Shown here in pieces: positions 6,998 through 9,416 of a stretch of 9,416 nucleotides of DNA. Every line of letters starts with the position of its first letter. Position 1 is the stretch's first letter. The DNA is taken from assembly GCA_947475475.1 (NCBI GenBank), contig CANJOG010000047.1:1-9416 (forward strand). The letters are read 5' to 3'. Source of the DNA: Acetobacteraceae bacterium. GTDB taxonomy: Bacteria; Pseudomonadota; Alphaproteobacteria; Acetobacterales; Acetobacteraceae. Under the pieces are notes generated by a model that was not told the DNA's origin, did no database searches, and saw only the letters and a list, made by a program, of their open reading frames with translations. Both the position numbers and the translations under genes were made by a program.

Positions 6998-7173
6998 GGG
7001 CGGTCTCCTCACGATTGTTGCGCTCAGTGAAGCAGGAAAGGGCCGTCCGGGCAAATCCCCCCCCGGGGTTGGCATGGTCCATCTGGAATGGAGGCAGCGC
7101 CCCCTTGTTCCGGAAAATCAACACAATTAGGCTCAGGCAACGGGCTGCGTTTAGGGTCACAAAAGGCAAGAAC
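6998..7173. promoter_or_regulatory. Divergent control region between the class II aldolase and BKACE genes
   Basis: These 176 bp must carry promoters in both directions. Plus-strand candidate for BKACE: TTGTTC (7105-7110), 17 bp, TAGGCT (7128-7133), in a locally AT-richer stretch. Minus-strand candidate for the aldolase: TTGCCC (7054-7049), 17 bp, TTCACT (7031-7026), which would give a short leader before the AGGAG at about 7006-7010. Between them is a run of eight C followed by four G (7057-7068). TTGT and ACAA around 7105-7126 form only a poor dyad. The promoters are by-eye matches, not strong calls. Confidence 0.4.
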
Positions 7174-8067
7174 ATGAAAAAGCTGATCATCGAGGCGCGG
7201 CTTAATGAATGGGCCGGGCGCGAGGAAAACCCCAACGTGCCCTTTACCGCCGACGAGATCGCCCGCGACACGCAGGCCTGTCACGCCGCCGGCGCTTCGG
7301 TTGTGCATTATCACGCCAGGACGCCGGAGGGCGGCCCCGATTTCACCCCCGAAAACTTCGCCCAGTCGATCAGGCAGATTCGCCGTGACAGCAAAATCCT
7401 CATCCACCTGACCCTGGGCAATAACATCGATGGTGAACCACCCGAGAAGCGGATGCGGCATATCGAGGAACTGTGCAAGGACCCGTCCCTGAAGCCGGAT
7501 TTCGCCACCGTCGAAGTCGGCACGTTGGTCGCTGATCTCTACGACGCGAAGAAGCGCGAGTATCTCACGAAAGACACGGTGTTCATCAACCGCACCAGCG
7601 CTGTCGAATATTACCTCAAGAAAATGCGTGCGCTGGGCGTCAAGCCCTATCTCGGCTCATGGTCGGTCGGCACAACCCGGCAGATGGTGACATTTCACGA
7701 CATGGGCTGGCTGGAAGAGCCGGTCTATATGACCTATGCGCTGACCAACGCGCCTATCGTGACTGGCCATCCGGCAAACTGGCATGGCCTGCAAGCGCAT
7801 TTTGGATTTGTGCCCGACGATCTGAAGCTCGAATGGACGACCTCGGCGGTGAACGGCAATCTGCTCGCCTATGCCGAGCAGGTCATCCGCCTGGGCGGTC
7901 ATATTTCGATCGGGCTCGGGGATTATCCATATCCCGAGCTGGGCCAACCAACAAATAGCGATCTGATCGCCGAAGTCGTGCGCATGGCCAAGGCAGCGGG
8001 CAGGGAAGTCGCCACCGCCGCTGACGCAGCCACAATGCTGCTGCCCCCCGGGCTTGCTCCGCACTGA
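7174..8067 (+). CDS. Beta-keto acid cleavage enzyme (BKACE/DUF849) family protein, divergent
   Basis: Family members such as 3-keto-5-aminohexanoate cleavage enzyme (Kce) use zinc in a TIM barrel to condense a beta-keto acid with acetyl-CoA, giving acetoacetate and a new acyl-CoA. The 297-residue protein shows the family layout: FTADEIARDTQACHAAGASVVHYHAR with the HxH metal pair His45/His47, the LTLG strand near 90, KPYLGSW in mid-sequence, and a C-terminal PTNSDLIAEVVRMAKAAGREVAT. Usual residues appear changed: the family GLEDN is GLGDY here (Gly249 for the Glu ligand), with Ser245 for the usual Arg and a Gly for the Glu in the KPELE segment. AAAAGG is 7 nt before the ATG at 7174. It diverges from the class II aldolase gene and ends at a bidirectional terminator. 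Family confident; substrate and activity unknown. Confidence 0.88.
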   Translation: MKKLIIEARLNEWAGREENPNVPFTADEIARDTQACHAAGASVVHYHARTPEGGPDFTPENFAQSIRQIRRDSKILIHLTLGNNIDGEPPEKRMRHIEELCKDPSLKPDFATVEVGTLVADLYDAKKREYLTKDTVFINRTSAVEYYLKKMRALGVKPYLGSWSVGTTRQMVTFHDMGWLEEPVYMTYALTNAPIVTGHPANWHGLQAHFGFVPDDLKLEWTTSAVNGNLLAYAEQVIRLGGHISIGLGDYPYPELGQPTNSDLIAEVVRMAKAAGREVATAADAATMLLPPGLAPH

Positions 8068-8117
8068 CCCTGGATGGCCCTGACGGCATGCCCTGCGCGG
8101 CACAGAGAGACCGCACA

Positions 8118-8160
8118 AAAATAGGGCCATCCCAGGCAATGCCCAGGATGGCCCCGTTTT
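8118..8160. terminator. Bidirectional intrinsic terminator between BKACE and the SDR gene
   Basis: GGGCCATCC (8124-8132) pairs perfectly with GGATGGCCC (8146-8154), and GGC/GCC inside the loop can pair further. Downstream on the plus strand comes CGTTTTCC; on the minus strand comes TATTTTTGTG. Both convergent transcripts therefore end in a GC-rich stem plus T-tract, stronger on the minus side. It lies 57 nt past the BKACE stop and 25 nt past the SDR stop. Confidence 0.85.
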
Positions 8161-8178
8161 CCGGATCGGCGGAACTGC

Positions 8179-8964
8179 TTAGCGCGGCGCCATGCGGATC
8201 GCGCCGTCGAGACGGACCGACTCACCGTTGAAATACACGTTGCGCATCATCTCCAGCGCCAGCGACGCATATTCCGGCGGGCGGCCGAGACGCTTGGGGA
8301 ACGGCACCGAAGCGGCCAGCGCTTCGAGCACCTTCGGCTGCGCGCCCAGCATCAGCGGGGTTTCGAAAATGCCCGGCAGGATGGTGTTGACGCGAATACC
8401 CTCGCTCATGAAATCGCGCGCCAGCGTGATCGTCATGCCGACGAGACCGGCCTTGGACGATGAATAGGCGCACTGGCCCATCTGCCCGTCCTGGGCGGCC
8501 ACCGAGGAGGTGAACAGGATCAACCCACGCTCGCCATCCGGCTCCATCGCCGGCAGCGTCAGCATGCCCGCGGCCGAGGCCGAGGCGCAGCGGAAGCTCG
8601 CCACGAGGTTGAGCTGAATGATCGCGTTATACCATTCCATCGGGTAGCGCTTGATCTCGCCCGTCGCCTTGTCACGGCCCGCCGTCTTGGCGGACTTCCC
8701 GCGCCCAGCGCAATTCACCATGATGCGTTCCTGCCCGTTGGCGGCACGCGCCGTGGCGAAACCGGCATCGACTTCCGCATCGGAGGTCACATCGACCTTC
8801 ACGAAGGTGGCGCCGATTTCGCGGGCGAAAGCCTCGCCCTTTTCGACATTGATGTCGAACAGCGCGACCTTCACGCCAAGCGCGCGCAGCGCAATGGCGG
8901 TGGCGGCACCGAGGCCGGACGCGCCGCCGGTGATGACGGCGGAAACTGAACTATCGAGTTGCAT
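8179..8964 (-). CDS. Short-chain dehydrogenase, HSD10-like 3-hydroxyacyl-CoA dehydrogenase
   Basis: A 261-residue classical SDR that closely resembles type II 3-hydroxyacyl-CoA dehydrogenase (human HSD17B10 group), which oxidises 3-hydroxyacyl-CoA to 3-ketoacyl-CoA with NAD. Visible motifs: cofactor-binding TGGASGLG (12-19), Asp37 at the end of the second strand favouring NAD over NADP, NCAG (84-87), Asn119, and the catalytic Ser154, Tyr167 and Lys171 in TSSVAAQDGQMGQCAYSSSK. The segment from there through GIRVNTILPGIFETPLM follows HSD10 closely. AAGGAG lies 11 nt before the ATG at 8964. It is 26 bp downstream of a thiolase gene on the same strand, a pairing that fits consecutive beta-oxidation steps. 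Substrate chain length, or a steroid or branched substrate, cannot be decided. Confidence 0.9.
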   Translation of the reverse strand: MQLDSSVSAVITGGASGLGAATAIALRALGVKVALFDINVEKGEAFAREIGATFVKVDVTSDAEVDAGFATARAANGQERIMVNCAGRGKSAKTAGRDKATGEIKRYPMEWYNAIIQLNLVASFRCASASAAGMLTLPAMEPDGERGLILFTSSVAAQDGQMGQCAYSSSKAGLVGMTITLARDFMSEGIRVNTILPGIFETPLMLGAQPKVLEALAASVPFPKRLGRPPEYASLALEMMRNVYFNGESVRLDGAIRMAPR

Positions 8965-8990
8965 GGAAACGCTTTCTCCTTCTCAGAACT

Positions 8991-9416
8991 TTAGAGAGCT
9001 TCGATGATGGTGACATTCGCCATGCCACCGTTTTCGCACATGGTCTGCAGGCCGTAGCGCAGTTTTTCGCGCCGCAGTTCATTGATCAGCGTGGTCATGA
9101 TGCGCGCCCCCGATCCGCCAAGCGGATGGCCCAGCGCGATCGAGCCGCCGAGCGCATTCATCCGCGCCGGATCGGCACCCAACGCTTTCGCCCAGGAAAG
9201 CGGCACCGAGGCAAACGCCTCGTTCACTTCCGCGCGGCCGATATCATTGATCGACAATCCAGCCCGCTTCAGCGCCTTCTCCGTCGCCGGGATCGGCGCT
9301 TCCAGCATGATCACCGGATCGCCGCCCAGCACGGTCATGGTGTGGATGCGGGCCAGCGGCTTGGCGCCCAGCCGCTTCAGCCCGGCCTCATTGACCACCA
9401 GCACGCCGGCCGCGCC
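8991..9416 (-). CDS. Thiolase (acetyl-CoA acetyltransferase family), C-terminal part (cut by window edge)
   Basis: Only the last 141 residues are visible; the N-terminal domain with the acyl-accepting Cys lies beyond base 9416. The visible part is the thiolase C-terminal domain: GAAGVLVVNEAGLKRLGAKPLARI, the EVNEAFASVPLSW motif, GGSIALGHPLGGSGAR with the catalytic His, and TMCENGGMANVTIIEAL with the second catalytic Cys. Thiolases cleave 3-ketoacyl-CoA with CoA, or run in reverse to make acetoacetyl-CoA. The Cys motif reads CENGG where CEGGG or CIGGG is more common; this looks like normal variation. The frame stays open to the window edge, so the gene is intact here. It is directly upstream of the HSD10-like dehydrogenase, probably in one transcript. 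Degradative versus biosynthetic role cannot be told from this part. Confidence 0.94.
   Translation of the reverse strand, partial: GAAGVLVVNEAGLKRLGAKPLARIHTMTVLGGDPVIMLEAPIPATEKALKRAGLSINDIGRAEVNEAFASVPLSWAKALGADPARMNALGGSIALGHPLGGSGARIMTTLINELRREKLRYGLQTMCENGGMANVTIIEAL

Noticed and set aside
6074..7030. A 318-codon plus-strand open frame opposite the class II aldolase gene
   Set aside because: Antisense to a gene with family motifs, its own ribosome binding site and terminator; the translation has no recognisable domain.
6998..7075. Longer start for the class II aldolase at 7075
   Set aside because: It lacks a ribosome binding site and would consume the control region; the ATG at 6997 has a well-spaced AGGAG.

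Overview
The window looks like chromosomal DNA of a GC-rich alphaproteobacterium, possibly Rhodospirillales/Acetobacteraceae-like. The basis is base composition, codon use, the style of the FabI, AroC and thiolase proteins, and the pdxH / fabI / aroC neighbourhood, a grouping I recall from many alphaproteobacterial genomes. Genus cannot be fixed from the sequence. I see no phage, transposon, CRISPR, tRNA or rRNA; coding density is high and the protein genes appear intact except the two cut by the window edges.

Layout. (1) 1-318, minus: N-terminal part of pyridoxamine 5'-phosphate oxidase (pdxH), divergent from (2) fabI (455-1297) and aroC (1311-2414), a plus-strand housekeeping pair 13 bp apart. 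(3) 2421-3359, minus: a DUF808/YedI-type membrane protein convergent with aroC; both stop codons lie in one 14-bp palindrome. (4) 3467-6062, minus: a complete NitT/TauT-type ABC importer operon in the order binding protein, ATPase, permease, with overlapping start/stop codons. (5) 6191-6997, minus: a class II aldolase/adducin-family protein followed by a clear intrinsic terminator. (6) 7174-8067, plus: a divergent member of the beta-keto acid cleavage enzyme family (BKACE, DUF849), transcribed away from the aldolase gene across a 176-bp control region. (7) 8179-9416, minus: the end of a thiolase gene followed by an HSD10-like short-chain dehydrogenase, forming a beta-oxidation-like pair. A strong bidirectional terminator lies between BKACE and the dehydrogenase.

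How the genes may work together. The left third is core metabolism (vitamin B6, fatty-acid and aromatic amino-acid synthesis). The right two thirds look like accessory carbon metabolism: an importer for an unknown small organic solute, two carbon-carbon bond enzymes that appear to lack canonical catalytic residues of their families, and a thiolase plus hydroxyacyl-CoA dehydrogenase that could process acyl-CoA products. The most interesting point is the divergent aldolase/BKACE pair: the BKACE keeps the HxH metal motif but appears to lack the usual Arg, the Glu metal ligand and another active-site Glu, while the aldolase lacks the usual acid/base Glu. Whether these genes form one pathway is inference from position; no regulator is present in the window to tie them together.
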